From NCBI RefSeq assembly GCF_000380185.1, contig NZ_KB904748.1, positions 1-64,000 of the forward strand: a stretch of 64,000 bases of DNA. The letters run 5' to 3'. The notes under the pieces were generated by a model, which was given only the letters and a program-made list of their open reading frames with translations, did no database searches and had not been told where the DNA came from. Shown here piece by piece: positions 35,982 through 45,852 of the stretch. Source of the stretch: Thiofilum flexile DSM 14609. GTDB lineage: Bacteria; Pseudomonadota; Gammaproteobacteria; Thiotrichales; Thiotrichaceae. Every line of letters begins with the position of its first letter. The first letter of the stretch is position 1. The translations under genes were made by a program, and so were the position numbers.

Positions 35982-37307
35982 ATGGATACAACAGAAGGGA
36001 ATCCACCGCAACATTCAAGGTTGCGGCTTGATCATCATTTGCGGCGCATGACTGGGCGTAATCAGCATGAGCATCATCGTGCAGCCACACCACTAGAGCT
36101 GTTATATGACCTTACTCTCGTGGTGGCCTTTGGGGTGGCGGGTAGCCAGATGGCGCATGCGTTGGCTGAGGGACATATTTGGGTTGGAGTAGCTGGATTT
36201 ATCTTTACCATGTTTGCAGCGGTATGGGCTTGGGTTAACTTTACTTGGTTTGCCTCCGCTTATGATACCGATGACTGGTTTATGCGTTTGGCAGTGATGA
36301 TGCAGATGGCGGGAGTCATGGTATTAGCACTGGGTGTTCCTGATCTGTTCCATGGTCTGGAAGCCGGCACATTTCATAATCAAGTGATGGTCGGTGGCTA
36401 TGTGGTAATGCGTCTAGCACTGGTAGCGCTCTGGTTGCGGGCAGCACTCAGTGACCCGCCTCGGCGCAAGGTTTGTCTGGGGTATGCGGTATCGATTGCT
36501 CTGGCTCAGGTGGGGTGGGTGGTACTGGCGCTCTGCTCTTCATCTTTACCATTTGGGGTGCTGCTGGTATTGGCAATACTGATTCTTTGCTTGGAGTTTG
36601 TGATTCCTTATCTAGTGGAGACTCGCTTTGGGGGTACACCGTGGCATCCCCATCATATTGCTGAGCGTTATGGGCTATTGGCGATTATTGCTTTGGGTGA
36701 GGGTATTATCGGTACCGTTTCAGCACTAGAAGCCTTGATTAGTAAGGAAGGTTGGAGTGGTGAAGCTGTGTCGGTGCTGACAGCAGGGTTAATGCTGACT
36801 ATGGGCTGCTGGTGGGTTTACTTCAATACTCCCTTTGGCAATCTGCTGGCCTATCAGCGGCGGCGAGCCTATTTATTCGGATATAGCCATTTGCTGGTCT
36901 ATATGTCTATTGCTGCTATCGGAGCGGGTCTGCATGTAGCAGCCTATTATGTTCAGGGCACGGCTCATATTGGCATTACAGGTATGGTATTTTCGGTTGC
37001 ATTACCGACGGGTATCTTTATTTCTACGGTTTATCTACTAGGGCCGTTACTGTCAGGTGTCCGTTTTCAGCGTTATCACCTGTTACTTATGCTAGTGAGT
37101 TTTCTAGTATTGCTGGCGGGTGTGCTACTAGCTGCAATAGGCGCTGGTTTGAGTTGGAGTTTGGGGGTGATTATGTTAGCCCCTTGGGTAACGGTGATCG
37201 CGTTTGAAGCGTTTAGCCACCAGAATGTAGAGCAGATGCTACTGCAAGAAAGTGAGCTAGCCTCAAAGAGCAGCCCTGACGCAGCTATTAAAGCGAGCAT
37301 AGGGTAA
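35982..37307 (+). CDS. low temperature requirement protein A (LtrA) family membrane protein
   Basis: A 441-residue protein with a polar His-rich N-terminus, then about 12 transmembrane segments. The LtrA signature is visible after residue 36: TPLELLYDLTLVVAFGVAGSQ, then FTWFASAYDTDDW near residue 88, then RYGLLAIIALGEGIIGT near residue 230. LtrA is needed for growth of Listeria at low temperature, but the molecular role of the family is unknown. A bidirectional-looking terminator follows. Confidence 0.88.
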   Translation: MDTTEGNPPQHSRLRLDHHLRRMTGRNQHEHHRAATPLELLYDLTLVVAFGVAGSQMAHALAEGHIWVGVAGFIFTMFAAVWAWVNFTWFASAYDTDDWFMRLAVMMQMAGVMVLALGVPDLFHGLEAGTFHNQVMVGGYVVMRLALVALWLRAALSDPPRRKVCLGYAVSIALAQVGWVVLALCSSSLPFGVLLVLAILILCLEFVIPYLVETRFGGTPWHPHHIAERYGLLAIIALGEGIIGTVSALEALISKEGWSGEAVSVLTAGLMLTMGCWWVYFNTPFGNLLAYQRRRAYLFGYSHLLVYMSIAAIGAGLHVAAYYVQGTAHIGITGMVFSVALPTGIFISTVYLLGPLLSGVRFQRYHLLLMLVSFLVLLAGVLLAAIGAGLSWSLGVIMLAPWVTVIAFEAFSHQNVEQMLLQESELASKSSPDAAIKASIG

Positions 37308-37331
37308 TAGTAGTGATGTAATAGTGGATAA

Positions 37332-37361
37332 GGGGTAAACACATTAAAATGCGTTTACCCC
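37332..37361 (+). terminator. hairpin terminator between ltrA and the cadherin-repeat gene
   Basis: GGGGTAAAC pairs with GTTTACCCC, with an inner CAT/ATG extension and a TAAA loop. There is no T-tract on the plus side. It lies between convergent genes and may serve both. Confidence 0.6.
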
Positions 37362-37398
37362 AGAGAGTTATCCCACTCTGAAAAAGTACGGGTATTGT

Positions 37399-40300
37399 TT
37401 ATTTCGGAATAGACCCCTGAATAACATAATTGGCTGATGAAGTAGTATTACTCGGATGGAGTAATACATTGCCCGCCAAGAGATTTATATCATTATCAGG
37501 GCCTGCGAAAATCGTTTGACCATCCATATTAATATCGGTTTTAGCATAGCCGGGTTTGACATAGTTAGCATTTAAACTGGTATTGGCAGGCCATAATAAA
37601 ACGCTGCTTAAGACCAAGTTCACCTCATTATCCGGCCCATTGGCAATTATTTGATCATCAGTATTGACATCACCCGCCCATAGCAGGGTCTTGTTGCTAG
37701 CGCTAGTGAGGCGTGTATTACTCCCTAAGCCCACCGAGCTGAGTGAAAAATCCACTAAAATACTGCTGCCTAATGTTAGTGTGATAGGGGTAGCTGTAAT
37801 AATGCCTAAATGATTACGATGGCGCACAGCGATATAATAATCACCCGCTGCTAAGCCAGTAGGTTTGAGTATAGCGCTTCCGGTACTCGCATCCACCACA
37901 TCCCCATCGCGCTGTAGGATACTGGGAATACTTAAAACCACGGTGGCAGGAGTTGCTGCCGAGCGCACTTCTAATAATACCCAATCAACAGGCGCATCAT
38001 TACCCGTTAGCCCCAAAACGCCAGAGTCTACCGTTTCCATGCCGGAGCTACCTACGAGTTGAGTATAGGGTTGGGTGGTAGGGATGAGACCAAGGGTGGC
38101 TAAGGCATTGTCCATTAAGTCCGTAGAGCTATTATAAGCCCCTTGCAACCAAGCTTTGACTTGTATACCTAATGAGGTGGGCATGACGCTAATGCTGAGC
38201 ATTTGAGTGTCTACCGCCCCTTGAGTATCACTCGCGCTCACCATCACTTCATAGATATTATCGCTATTACTATCGAGGGCAGGATCTAGTGTTGCATCCA
38301 TACCGTAATAGGCAGGATCTACAAAGCTGAGTGCTCCAGTGCTAGGGTCAATGGTAAATTGTGCAGCATCGGTTCCCCCACTAATGCCATAGGTCAATGG
38401 GTCATTATTAACATCGGTTGCGCTAATCGTGGTTACCGTAGTCGAACCCTCGGACACATCGAATGAAGCACTAGGTGTAGGGAAGGCAGGAGCAGTATTG
38501 GTATTCAGACAATCCACCGCGCTACCATAGTTATCCAGATAGTTATTATCGGTCATAGAGCCCCAGCCAAGATTGGTAAATTGATTGGCTGGCACCGTAT
38601 TCATGGAGTTCGTTGGGATATTAAAGGGATCGCTATCCTCAATAATTGCAACCGAACCGCTACACACACTTGGATTAATAAAGCTAAATACCTCCTGTGC
38701 GACACCCGCTTGCCAATTAAAATAGGCATGCCCAGACGGATTAAAGGTAAAGGATAAATAATCGGTTGTATTATTTTCCACCGGAGCATCCACACGAGAA
38801 TCCAATACCCAAGACACATTCGCCACTGCAGACTGTAAATCGCTCACTAAAAAGCGATTCGATCCAGTTCCGGTAGGGACAGTGAGGGTAATTTGTCCGG
38901 TGAGACTGAGGTCGGTACTAGGCGTGCGGATAGGGCGCATAAATACATGATAACGCCCACTCAGATCCCGTTCGATCGAGTATTCTAAAACCTTTTCCGG
39001 TAGCTTAGTAATGGTGATGGTGAGATCTTGCGTATCCATCAATGAGCCATCACTCACTTGTACCTGTACCTCATAGCTATTATCACTATTGGCATCGGCA
39101 GGAGTGGCGAATTGTGGAGCGGTATTAAAGCTTAAAGCACCCGTTGAAGGATCAATCGTAAAGAGTGCGGCATCCGCACCACCGGAAATAGAGTAAGTGA
39201 GCGGGTCGCCATCAATATCACTAGCCGTAACTGTAGTAACCGTTGTGCTATTTTCTGGCAGGCTGAGAGTAGCTGTACTGCCTCCGCTTTGGCTGGTAAT
39301 GGTGGGCGCATCATTCACATTCGTAACCGATAGGGTGAGATCTTGGGTATCGGTTAGTGAACCATCAGTCACTTGTACTTGTACCTCATAGTTATTATCA
39401 CTATTGGCATCGGCAGGGCTAGCGAATTGTGGAGCGGTATTAAAACTTAAAGCCCCCGTTGATGCATCAATAGTGAAAAGTGCAGCATCAGCTCCACCGG
39501 AAATAGAGTAGGTGAGGGTATCACCATCAATATCGCTAGCCGTAACCGTAGTCACTGCGGTGCTATTTTCTGGCAGGCTGAGAGTAGCTGTACTACTTCC
39601 ACCTTGGCTGGTAATGGTTGGAGCATCATTTACATTGGTAATCGTAACCGTAAGGTCTTGCATATCCATTAATGAACCATCACTAACCTGTACTTGCACC
39701 TCATAGTTATTATCACTATTGGCATCGGCAGGGTTAGCGAATTGTGGAGCGGTATTAAAACTTAAAGCCCCCGTTGAAGGATCAATTGTAAAGAGTGTGG
39801 CATCAGCTCCACCGGAAATAGAATAGGTGAGCGGGTCGCCATCAATATCGCTAGCTGTAATAGTAGTAACAGCAGTACTTCCCTCAGGCTGACTAATAGA
39901 AGCAGTACTGGTAATGGTGGGCGCATCATTTACATTGGTAATCGTAACCGTAAGGTCTTGCGTATCGGTTAGTGAACCATCAGTCACTTGTACCTGTACC
40001 TCATAGTTATTATTACTATCGGCATCGGCAGGGCTAGCAAATTGCGGGGCGGTATTAAAGCTTAAAGCACCCGTTGAGGCATCAATAGTAAAGAGCGCAG
40101 CATCCGCCCCACCGGAAATGGAATAAGTGAGTGCATCGCCATCAATATCACTAGCTGTAATAGTGGTAGCAGCAGTATTTCCCTCTGGTTGGCTAATGAT
40201 AGCTGTACTGCCTCCGCTTTGGCTGGTAATGGTTGGAGCATCATTCACATTCGTAACCGATAGGGTAAGATCTTGGGTATCGGTTAGTGAACCATCAGTC

Positions 40301-41721
40301 ACTTGTACCTGTACCTCATAGTTATTATCACTATTGGCATCGGCAGGGCTAGCAAATTGCGGGGCGGTATTAAAACTTAAAGCACCCGTTGAGGCATCAA
40401 TAGTGAAAAGTGCAGCATCAGCCCCACCTGAAATGGAATAGGTGAGCGGGTCGCCATCTGCATCAATGGCTACTACAGTGGTGGCGGCAGTGGTGTATTC
40501 TGGTAGGTTTAGGGTAGCGGTAGCACCTCCTGCTAGGCTGGTGATAATCGGAGGCTGGTTGAGATAGGTATCAAAACAACCGGATGGAGCTAATACGGTC
40601 TCATAAACCCGTATATGAGTATTCACCCCTAGGAGCGATGCCGCAGTAAGTCTAACCTCATTAAAGGGCAAGGAGGTTTGAAAACTGACCACATGCTTAC
40701 CAACAAACAGGGGTAAATCTAATAAATCACCACCACCTTTTGACTCTTGTTGGATGCCATTTAAATACGTGGTGAGTGTTAACGCATTCAATAAACCCAA
40801 CCCTAAGCCGCCGGTATCCTCCACGGAGAATCCAGCAAATGAACCCGCAGGATAAGAGGTAGTAATCGGGTCTTCGACTGAAATACTGCCAGTGGCAAGT
40901 AACCCTGCTAGGATATTAATAGTGGCATAATTACTGCCATCGCTATCAATAATATTAGACGCACCCGTAACCTCACAGCCCACGCATACACCTGACAGCC
41001 CCGTGCGGGTACTGTTGATCCGAACCGGATAGGCAGGCTTAGTCCAGCTCGTACCTTGATCGGCATTACAAGCAAGAGCAGGCCCTGCACCCGCTTGCTC
41101 TAATAAGGCCGAGTAAACGCGTGTTTCACCCCCTAGACTTAAGCCTACAGGTTGCGAGATCTTAAAGCGCACCTCATCAAAAGATTGAGCCGTCCAAAAA
41201 CCAATATTAAAAGGCCCAGAACTACCACTCCCAATCAGACCTAAAAGTGAGGCATCTACTAGGCTACTGCCACTCACGGTTTGACGTGCTACCCCCCCTA
41301 AATAGGTTGTCACCGTTATATTATCGAATAGACCGGCATCTAATAATCCCCCAACTTTTTCAATCCTAAAGCCAGCGAATGTGCCCGCAGGATACGAAAT
41401 GCTGGCCTCTTTAACCCCTATTTCGGCATAGGCCAGCACACCGAGTACGGGAAAATCAATACTGGCATAGTTGGTTAAATTAGCATCGGTAACATTGGTT
41501 AAGTTACTGATGGTAGGACAGGTTAATGGGGTACAGAGTATATTAGGTGAGCGAGCACTAGAGGCGGTCACATTGTATGTGCTTTGTACCCAAGGCGTGG
41601 TCACATTGGATGTGAGCGCGGCCTGCGCTAGTTGAGTACAAAATAATAATAGCAATAGAATGATGATCTGTGAGTATTTAAATAAGAGAAAGCTCACAAA
41701 GTGGCTTTTTTTTATGCTCAT
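37399..41721 (-). CDS. large surface/secreted protein with cadherin-type repeats and a C-terminal dockerin-like module
   Basis: A 1440-residue exported protein. A signal peptide (hydrophobic run near 17-34, cleavage after AQA) is followed by two related 170-residue domains (near 35-220 and 220-385). Five nearly identical 100-105-residue cadherin-like repeats follow (ITASDIDGDPLTYSISGGAD, FTIDASTGALSF, VQVQVTDGSLTDTQDL, NVNDAP), then a less similar region and a sixth divergent repeat. The C-terminus has two calcium-loop-like units (GDVNTDDQIIANGPDN and TDINMDGQTIFAGPDN) resembling dockerin/EF-hand modules. It is likely a calcium-binding adhesin. No export system for it is in the window. Confidence 0.85.
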   Translation of the reverse strand: MSIKKSHFVSFLLFKYSQIIILLLLLFCTQLAQAALTSNVTTPWVQSTYNVTASSARSPNILCTPLTCPTISNLTNVTDANLTNYASIDFPVLGVLAYAEIGVKEASISYPAGTFAGFRIEKVGGLLDAGLFDNITVTTYLGGVARQTVSGSSLVDASLLGLIGSGSSGPFNIGFWTAQSFDEVRFKISQPVGLSLGGETRVYSALLEQAGAGPALACNADQGTSWTKPAYPVRINSTRTGLSGVCVGCEVTGASNIIDSDGSNYATINILAGLLATGSISVEDPITTSYPAGSFAGFSVEDTGGLGLGLLNALTLTTYLNGIQQESKGGGDLLDLPLFVGKHVVSFQTSLPFNEVRLTAASLLGVNTHIRVYETVLAPSGCFDTYLNQPPIITSLAGGATATLNLPEYTTAATTVVAIDADGDPLTYSISGGADAALFTIDASTGALSFNTAPQFASPADANSDNNYEVQVQVTDGSLTDTQDLTLSVTNVNDAPTITSQSGGSTAIISQPEGNTAATTITASDIDGDALTYSISGGADAALFTIDASTGALSFNTAPQFASPADADSNNNYEVQVQVTDGSLTDTQDLTVTITNVNDAPTITSTASISQPEGSTAVTTITASDIDGDPLTYSISGGADATLFTIDPSTGALSFNTAPQFANPADANSDNNYEVQVQVSDGSLMDMQDLTVTITNVNDAPTITSQGGSSTATLSLPENSTAVTTVTASDIDGDTLTYSISGGADAALFTIDASTGALSFNTAPQFASPADANSDNNYEVQVQVTDGSLTDTQDLTLSVTNVNDAPTITSQSGGSTATLSLPENSTTVTTVTASDIDGDPLTYSISGGADAALFTIDPSTGALSFNTAPQFATPADANSDNSYEVQVQVSDGSLMDTQDLTITITKLPEKVLEYSIERDLSGRYHVFMRPIRTPSTDLSLTGQITLTVPTGTGSNRFLVSDLQSAVANVSWVLDSRVDAPVENNTTDYLSFTFNPSGHAYFNWQAGVAQEVFSFINPSVCSGSVAIIEDSDPFNIPTNSMNTVPANQFTNLGWGSMTDNNYLDNYGSAVDCLNTNTAPAFPTPSASFDVSEGSTTVTTISATDVNNDPLTYGISGGTDAAQFTIDPSTGALSFVDPAYYGMDATLDPALDSNSDNIYEVMVSASDTQGAVDTQMLSISVMPTSLGIQVKAWLQGAYNSSTDLMDNALATLGLIPTTQPYTQLVGSSGMETVDSGVLGLTGNDAPVDWVLLEVRSAATPATVVLSIPSILQRDGDVVDASTGSAILKPTGLAAGDYYIAVRHRNHLGIITATPITLTLGSSILVDFSLSSVGLGSNTRLTSASNKTLLWAGDVNTDDQIIANGPDNEVNLVLSSVLLWPANTSLNANYVKPGYAKTDINMDGQTIFAGPDNDINLLAGNVLLHPSNTTSSANYVIQGSIPK
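38998..40560 (-). repeat. five tandem about 300-315-bp cadherin-repeat units
   Basis: Units begin near 40560, 40245, 39930, 39620 and 39310 and share long identical DNA stretches encoding GGADAALFTIDASTGALSF and NNYEVQVQV. One unit (near 39620-39930) is shorter by about 15 bases. The high identity points to recent expansion or gene conversion and a tendency to change copy number. Confidence 0.85.
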
Positions 41722-42075
41722 TATTTTTGCTCCACATGAGTATAATTTTAATTTTTAGTAAATTTTGCTTAGGCGCAATATTTGATCAATAGCCTTGTAA
41801 TCAGTTAGATAGTCAATAGTAATTAACCTCTCTATAACCCCCTAGGCTCTCGGCAGGAACCTACGCTTTAATGATATTAATAATATGTTTAATTTATTAA
41901 TTAAGACAATAATTAATTGGTTTTATGGCTATTAATTAGCCTAATTTACTTATTTAAATAGCAAGGATAATGTGGTTATCTGAATAATAAAAACAACAAA
42001 CCTATTAAACTCAATATTTAATAGGCTAATATGCTAACATGGTATGGTTTTGGTATAAAATAGTTTTGTTTTAAA
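41722..42075. other. A+T-rich intergenic region without a visible gene
   Basis: 354 bases between the cadherin-repeat gene start and the mltA stop, rich in TTAATTAA-type runs near 41890-41950. No credible ORF, RNA gene or repeat was found. The promoter of the surface-protein gene presumably lies here. Confidence 0.5.
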
Positions 42076-43224
42076 TTATTTTATAGGGAGGGGGGTTAAT
42101 TGATAGAATTGGGTGTTTTGTTTCATGCGACCTGCCCATTGCTCGGCCTGCTCGCCTGTACCGTAAAAAAAGTCAGCACGTAATTCACCCCGAATAGCAC
42201 CGCCGGTATCTTGAGCAAATACCAGTTTTTGTAAAGGGGTTTTACTATCGGGGTAATGGCTATCCACCCATAATAAAGTGCCCAGAGGAATGGTTTTAGG
42301 ATCAACGGCGATACTACGCTCTGCTACTAAGGGTACATTTAATGCACCTATAGGGCCTTGGGTTACATTTTCGCGTAGTTTAAAAAACACATAGCTAGGA
42401 TTTTGATTAAGAATTTCTTGGGCTTGATCCGGGTGGCTATCGAGCCAAGCGCGTAAAGTAAACATATTCATATGCTCACGTTCGACTAATTTACGTTCGA
42501 TTAATACTTTGCCAATGGGTAAGTAACTACGCCCATTTTGATTATCATAACCCACGCCTATAATCGAACCATCGGGTAATTGCGCTCGTCCCGAACCTTG
42601 AATATGGAGGAAAAAAACATCATCCCGATTATCAGCCCATAGAATTTCATTACCCGCTAAAGGTTTCGTGTCACCCTCAATAGCCGCCCGGTCATAATAA
42701 GGTACAACACGGCTACCCTCTAAGCGCCCGCGCACGCGTTTATCTTTAAGCTCTGGATAAAGTTCGCCCAAATCAATGGTGAGTAAATTAGCTGGCGTTT
42801 TATAAATAGGGTATTTAAAACGTTCATCGGCTATATAGCTCGCCATTAATAATGGCTCATAATATCCGGTCATAAATCCGGTGGTTTTTCCCTCACTACT
42901 CATTATTTGCTGCGGTTGAAAGTGCTGCTCAAAAAAGGCTTTAGCACTGGCTCGATCAGGATTTAGCGTTTGCGCTTGTTGGCAAATAGTGAGCCAAGCC
43001 GTTACCTTTCTTTTTTGCATGGCTTGGCAATTATTCAGCAATGCAGGCCATGCTTGTTCATAAGCATCGCGCTCCCAGCCCGGTAGGTCTGACCAAGTGA
43101 CGACTTTAGGTTGGGTATTATTATCGGATTTAGGGGGCGTACTCCACCAATCGCAACCGACTAGGCTCATACCGATTAAGACGGTACTGAGGTATTTAGC
43201 AAACTTAGTAATAGGTGTTACCAC
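42076..43224 (-). CDS. mltA: membrane-bound lytic murein transglycosylase A
   Basis: A 382-residue outer-membrane lipoprotein that cleaves peptidoglycan glycan strands to 1,6-anhydromuramic products. The lipobox is LVGC (Cys near residue 24). Family motifs include TGYYEPLL, NILWADNRDDVFFLHIQGSG near the centre, and the C-terminal 3D-type domain with FAQDTGGAIRG (catalytic Asp) and ADFFYGTG. The start is a GTG overlapping the last 7 bases of the DUF2058 gene, indicating coupling. Length is normal. Confidence 0.94.
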   Translation of the reverse strand: MVTPITKFAKYLSTVLIGMSLVGCDWWSTPPKSDNNTQPKVVTWSDLPGWERDAYEQAWPALLNNCQAMQKRKVTAWLTICQQAQTLNPDRASAKAFFEQHFQPQQIMSSEGKTTGFMTGYYEPLLMASYIADERFKYPIYKTPANLLTIDLGELYPELKDKRVRGRLEGSRVVPYYDRAAIEGDTKPLAGNEILWADNRDDVFFLHIQGSGRAQLPDGSIIGVGYDNQNGRSYLPIGKVLIERKLVEREHMNMFTLRAWLDSHPDQAQEILNQNPSYVFFKLRENVTQGPIGALNVPLVAERSIAVDPKTIPLGTLLWVDSHYPDSKTPLQKLVFAQDTGGAIRGELRADFFYGTGEQAEQWAGRMKQNTQFYQLTPLPIK

Positions 43225-43757
43225 ATTAAATCATCCGGTACTTGATAGGCCGCATAGGGATCTTCTTCCTCAGCAATCGGGCTTTGGGTTTTGGTATTGA
43301 GCAAGACAATATGTGAAGGATCACGCTGGGAGATTTTATCGCTTACTTGTTTGGGTATCAGTACATAACTCTCACCTGCACGGACTATGGCAATCACGCC
43401 ATGAATGAGCTGGTCTTGTAGGGTTGGGGTGACATAAATATTTTTGACTTTATTGTTATCGGCAAATTGATAGGAAATGCTAGCACCTGTGGTATTGATT
43501 TTATTCAGGTCAATTAATTGGCGAATTTGAGCTTGAATAGCTTTCGCTTCGGCTTGTTCGCGCTGTTGGCGATTGAGCTCACGCGAGCGCTCAGCTTGTT
43601 CAATACGGGCTTGTTCGGCGAGGCGCTTGACTTCATCATCAGCCTGAGCGCTGCCTTTGGCTTCTTGGTATTTTTGTTTGCTGACTTCTTTTTCAGCTTT
43701 TTTGGCTTGTTTTTGATTAGCCAGACCGCTTTTCAGCAGTTGATCGCGTAAGGACAT
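43218..43757 (-). CDS. DUF2058 (YaiL-like) protein
   Basis: A 179-residue protein. It has a basic, helical N-terminus starting MSLRDQLLKSGL, then ANQKQAKKAEKE, a long charged coiled-coil segment and a C-terminal beta-rich part (KNIYVTPTLQDQLIHGVIAI, then IPKQVSDKI). This is the DUF2058 family, represented by the E. coli nucleoprotein/polysome-associated YaiL. The function is unclear. It overlaps mltA and is the first gene of that pair. Confidence 0.88.
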   Translation of the reverse strand: MSLRDQLLKSGLANQKQAKKAEKEVSKQKYQEAKGSAQADDEVKRLAEQARIEQAERSRELNRQQREQAEAKAIQAQIRQLIDLNKINTTGASISYQFADNNKVKNIYVTPTLQDQLIHGVIAIVRAGESYVLIPKQVSDKISQRDPSHIVLLNTKTQSPIAEEEDPYAAYQVPDDLMW

Positions 43758-43819
43758 GATACACCCTCATTCAATGAATAAGAGTGTATTGTCTATAGCG
43801 TAAGGGAGCTTGACAAGAG

Positions 43820-44659
43820 TTAACTTGTGCCTAAAGCAATCGGGCGCTCAGGGTCACGAATCCACTCACTCCATGAACCAGGATAGAGTTTAGAGCCTGT
43901 AAGCCCTGCATGCTCCATAGCCAGTTGATTATGACACGCCGTCACACCAGAGCCACACATATGCACAACCTGCTCCACGGGAGTATCTTTTAATAAAGCT
44001 TCCCACTCAGCACGTAAGACCTCAGGGGCTTTGAAATAGATACCCGCTACATTGTCCGTGAGGGGGCGATTCCAAGCATTAGGAATATGGCCTGCGATGG
44101 GATCAATCGGCTCTTTTTCACCGCGAAAACGTTCGGCGGCGCGTGCATCCACTAATTGCCAAGCATGATTAGGCTGCATTAATGCATTAGCCTCCACACT
44201 ATAATCAGCGCGGCTATGCGCGGTAAAATGGCCTTGGCGTGGAGCGGGTAACTCGCTCGTTACAGGGGCTTGAGCTTTTTGCCAAGCGTCAAAACCACCA
44301 TCGAGTACCGCCACCTGATCATGACCTAACCAACGTAGGAGCCACCACGCACGTGCTGCCATGGCTCCAATATTGTCATCATAGACCACGACCTGAGTGT
44401 CATTATTCAGGCCACAAGCCCGTAATTTAGCACTCAATTGCTCGGCATCCGGCATAGGGTGACGCCCAGTAAGTGGGGTAATCGGGGAGGATAAATCATG
44501 ATCTAAATGTAGATAATAAGCCCCTTGAATATGACTGCCTTCATACATAAAGCGTCCTAGCTCGGTATCAGCAAGGCTAAAACGGCAGTCAAGTATCAAC
44601 CAATCGGGGTTGGATAAGTTTTCAACTAAAGTGGGTACAGAAATCAGTGTTTGGTACAT
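43820..44659 (-). CDS. sseA: 3-mercaptopyruvate sulfurtransferase / rhodanese-type enzyme
   Basis: A 279-residue protein with two rhodanese domains; transfers sulfur from mercaptopyruvate or thiosulfate to acceptors such as cyanide or thiols. The active-site loop in the second domain reads MCGSGVTACHN with the catalytic Cys near residue 237. CGSGVTA is typical of SseA/MST rather than of classic thiosulfate sulfurtransferases (CRxGxT). The linker and WWLLRWLGHDQVAVLDGG motif fit as well. AAGGA precedes the ATG. Confidence 0.92.
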   Translation of the reverse strand: MYQTLISVPTLVENLSNPDWLILDCRFSLADTELGRFMYEGSHIQGAYYLHLDHDLSSPITPLTGRHPMPDAEQLSAKLRACGLNNDTQVVVYDDNIGAMAARAWWLLRWLGHDQVAVLDGGFDAWQKAQAPVTSELPAPRQGHFTAHSRADYSVEANALMQPNHAWQLVDARAAERFRGEKEPIDPIAGHIPNAWNRPLTDNVAGIYFKAPEVLRAEWEALLKDTPVEQVVHMCGSGVTACHNQLAMEHAGLTGSKLYPGSWSEWIRDPERPIALGTS

Positions 44660-44683
44660 TACAGGTCCTTATCTAAAATCATT

Positions 44684-45688
44684 TCATTGTAATCCTACCG
44701 GATCAACGATCCCTGCAGGGCAACCGACCTCCACTGGGCGTGAAGCAAGGGCTAAGGTGTTTAGATTACTACTGACAATTGAGCCTTTTAAGCCTAGGGT
44801 GAGTTCGGTAATTAAGCGTCTGCCACCATCGTCTTTACAGGCAATTTTGACTCGCTCACCTACACCCTGACCAAAAGCCTGATCAAATGCGCTGCGGATT
44901 TGACTGCTAGTGACGGTTTTCCCAATATTGTTGGCAAATAACGCTTGTACCGTGCTTTGGTTAATATCGGATAATACTTTAATCGAGTCCGTGAAATACT
45001 GCTCCGCTGGAGCACCATAGCATGTACCGTGTTTAATCCATTCGTGGTTTTCGAGTAGGGATTGTGTGCCGGGCATGACTTGATTGAGTTGAGTTTTGAG
45101 TGTGCTGGATAATGCGGGTGCTGTGAGTGCGCCCCAATCGCCTTGTTTATCTTTTGACTGCTGGTCTTTTGGGACATTGCAGTAAGACGCACGATCAGGC
45201 CATAGCCCATGTAGAGTAAAATGGGTGGCATCAAAGCGTGAGGTGGTTTGGCTTTTGCATTCTTTTTTGCCGGGGGCGGTTTCGCAAAAGGCCGGTTGCC
45301 AGCTAATGGCTAGAACATATTGACCGGATACGGCTGCCGTTGCAGACGTATTGGGGGTAGCCGCAGAGGATAGGACGGGTGCCGTGGGTGAAGGGTTAGC
45401 ACCCGCTAGCGTGCCGCAGTCCATAGCGACCCAACGCTGATTGGGGGTAGACTCTGTTATTTTAAGGAGGTAATGCGTGGGATTATCCGCGCGATTTTTG
45501 GCTATCACGGTATAGGATGAGCCTACCGCTAGTTGAATATTACCGGGGTTATTCGCTTGGCGAATAGAGGGGGTCGCTGGGCATACCTTAGTGGCAGTGA
45601 GTTCACCACTCATTAAAACTTGAGCCGAAACATTTAAGCTCATGAGTAGTGCTAAAATACCGCTGCTGCCAATGATCAAAGAACGCAT
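44684..45688 (-). CDS. ribonuclease T2 family protein
   Basis: A 334-residue secreted RNase. The signal peptide is cleaved near VSA (residue 22). An N-terminal region of about 100 residues precedes the RNase T2 domain, which has both conserved active-site segments, FTLHGLWPDR and HEWIKHGTCYG, with the catalytic histidines. E. coli RNase I is the best-known member. It probably degrades RNA in the periplasm or outside the cell. The N-terminal extension is Cys-containing and of unknown role. Confidence 0.92.
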   Translation of the reverse strand: MRSLIIGSSGILALLMSLNVSAQVLMSGELTATKVCPATPSIRQANNPGNIQLAVGSSYTVIAKNRADNPTHYLLKITESTPNQRWVAMDCGTLAGANPSPTAPVLSSAATPNTSATAAVSGQYVLAISWQPAFCETAPGKKECKSQTTSRFDATHFTLHGLWPDRASYCNVPKDQQSKDKQGDWGALTAPALSSTLKTQLNQVMPGTQSLLENHEWIKHGTCYGAPAEQYFTDSIKVLSDINQSTVQALFANNIGKTVTSSQIRSAFDQAFGQGVGERVKIACKDDGGRRLITELTLGLKGSIVSSNLNTLALASRPVEVGCPAGIVDPVGLQ

Positions 45689-45852
45689 GAGGTCAACCTA
45701 TAGAAATGAAGAAGGGGCTAAGCCTGCCAGAGAATTGCGCGTGCGACTAGTGGATTAAATTTTAGACGTAGGCTCGTGGATAAAAAGGCTTAGACCCTAG
45801 GTAGCTATGCTACACTGGGCGTTATTACCCTTTAGATTTTGGGATTTTCACT

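Noticed and set aside
35830-36093. Minus-strand 87-residue frame overlapping the ltrA start
   Set aside because: It crosses the hairpin and the well-supported 5' end of ltrA and has no recognisable protein features.
38998-40560. Open frames on the plus strand repeated about every 300 bases
   Set aside because: They are shadows of the cadherin repeats encoded on the minus strand.
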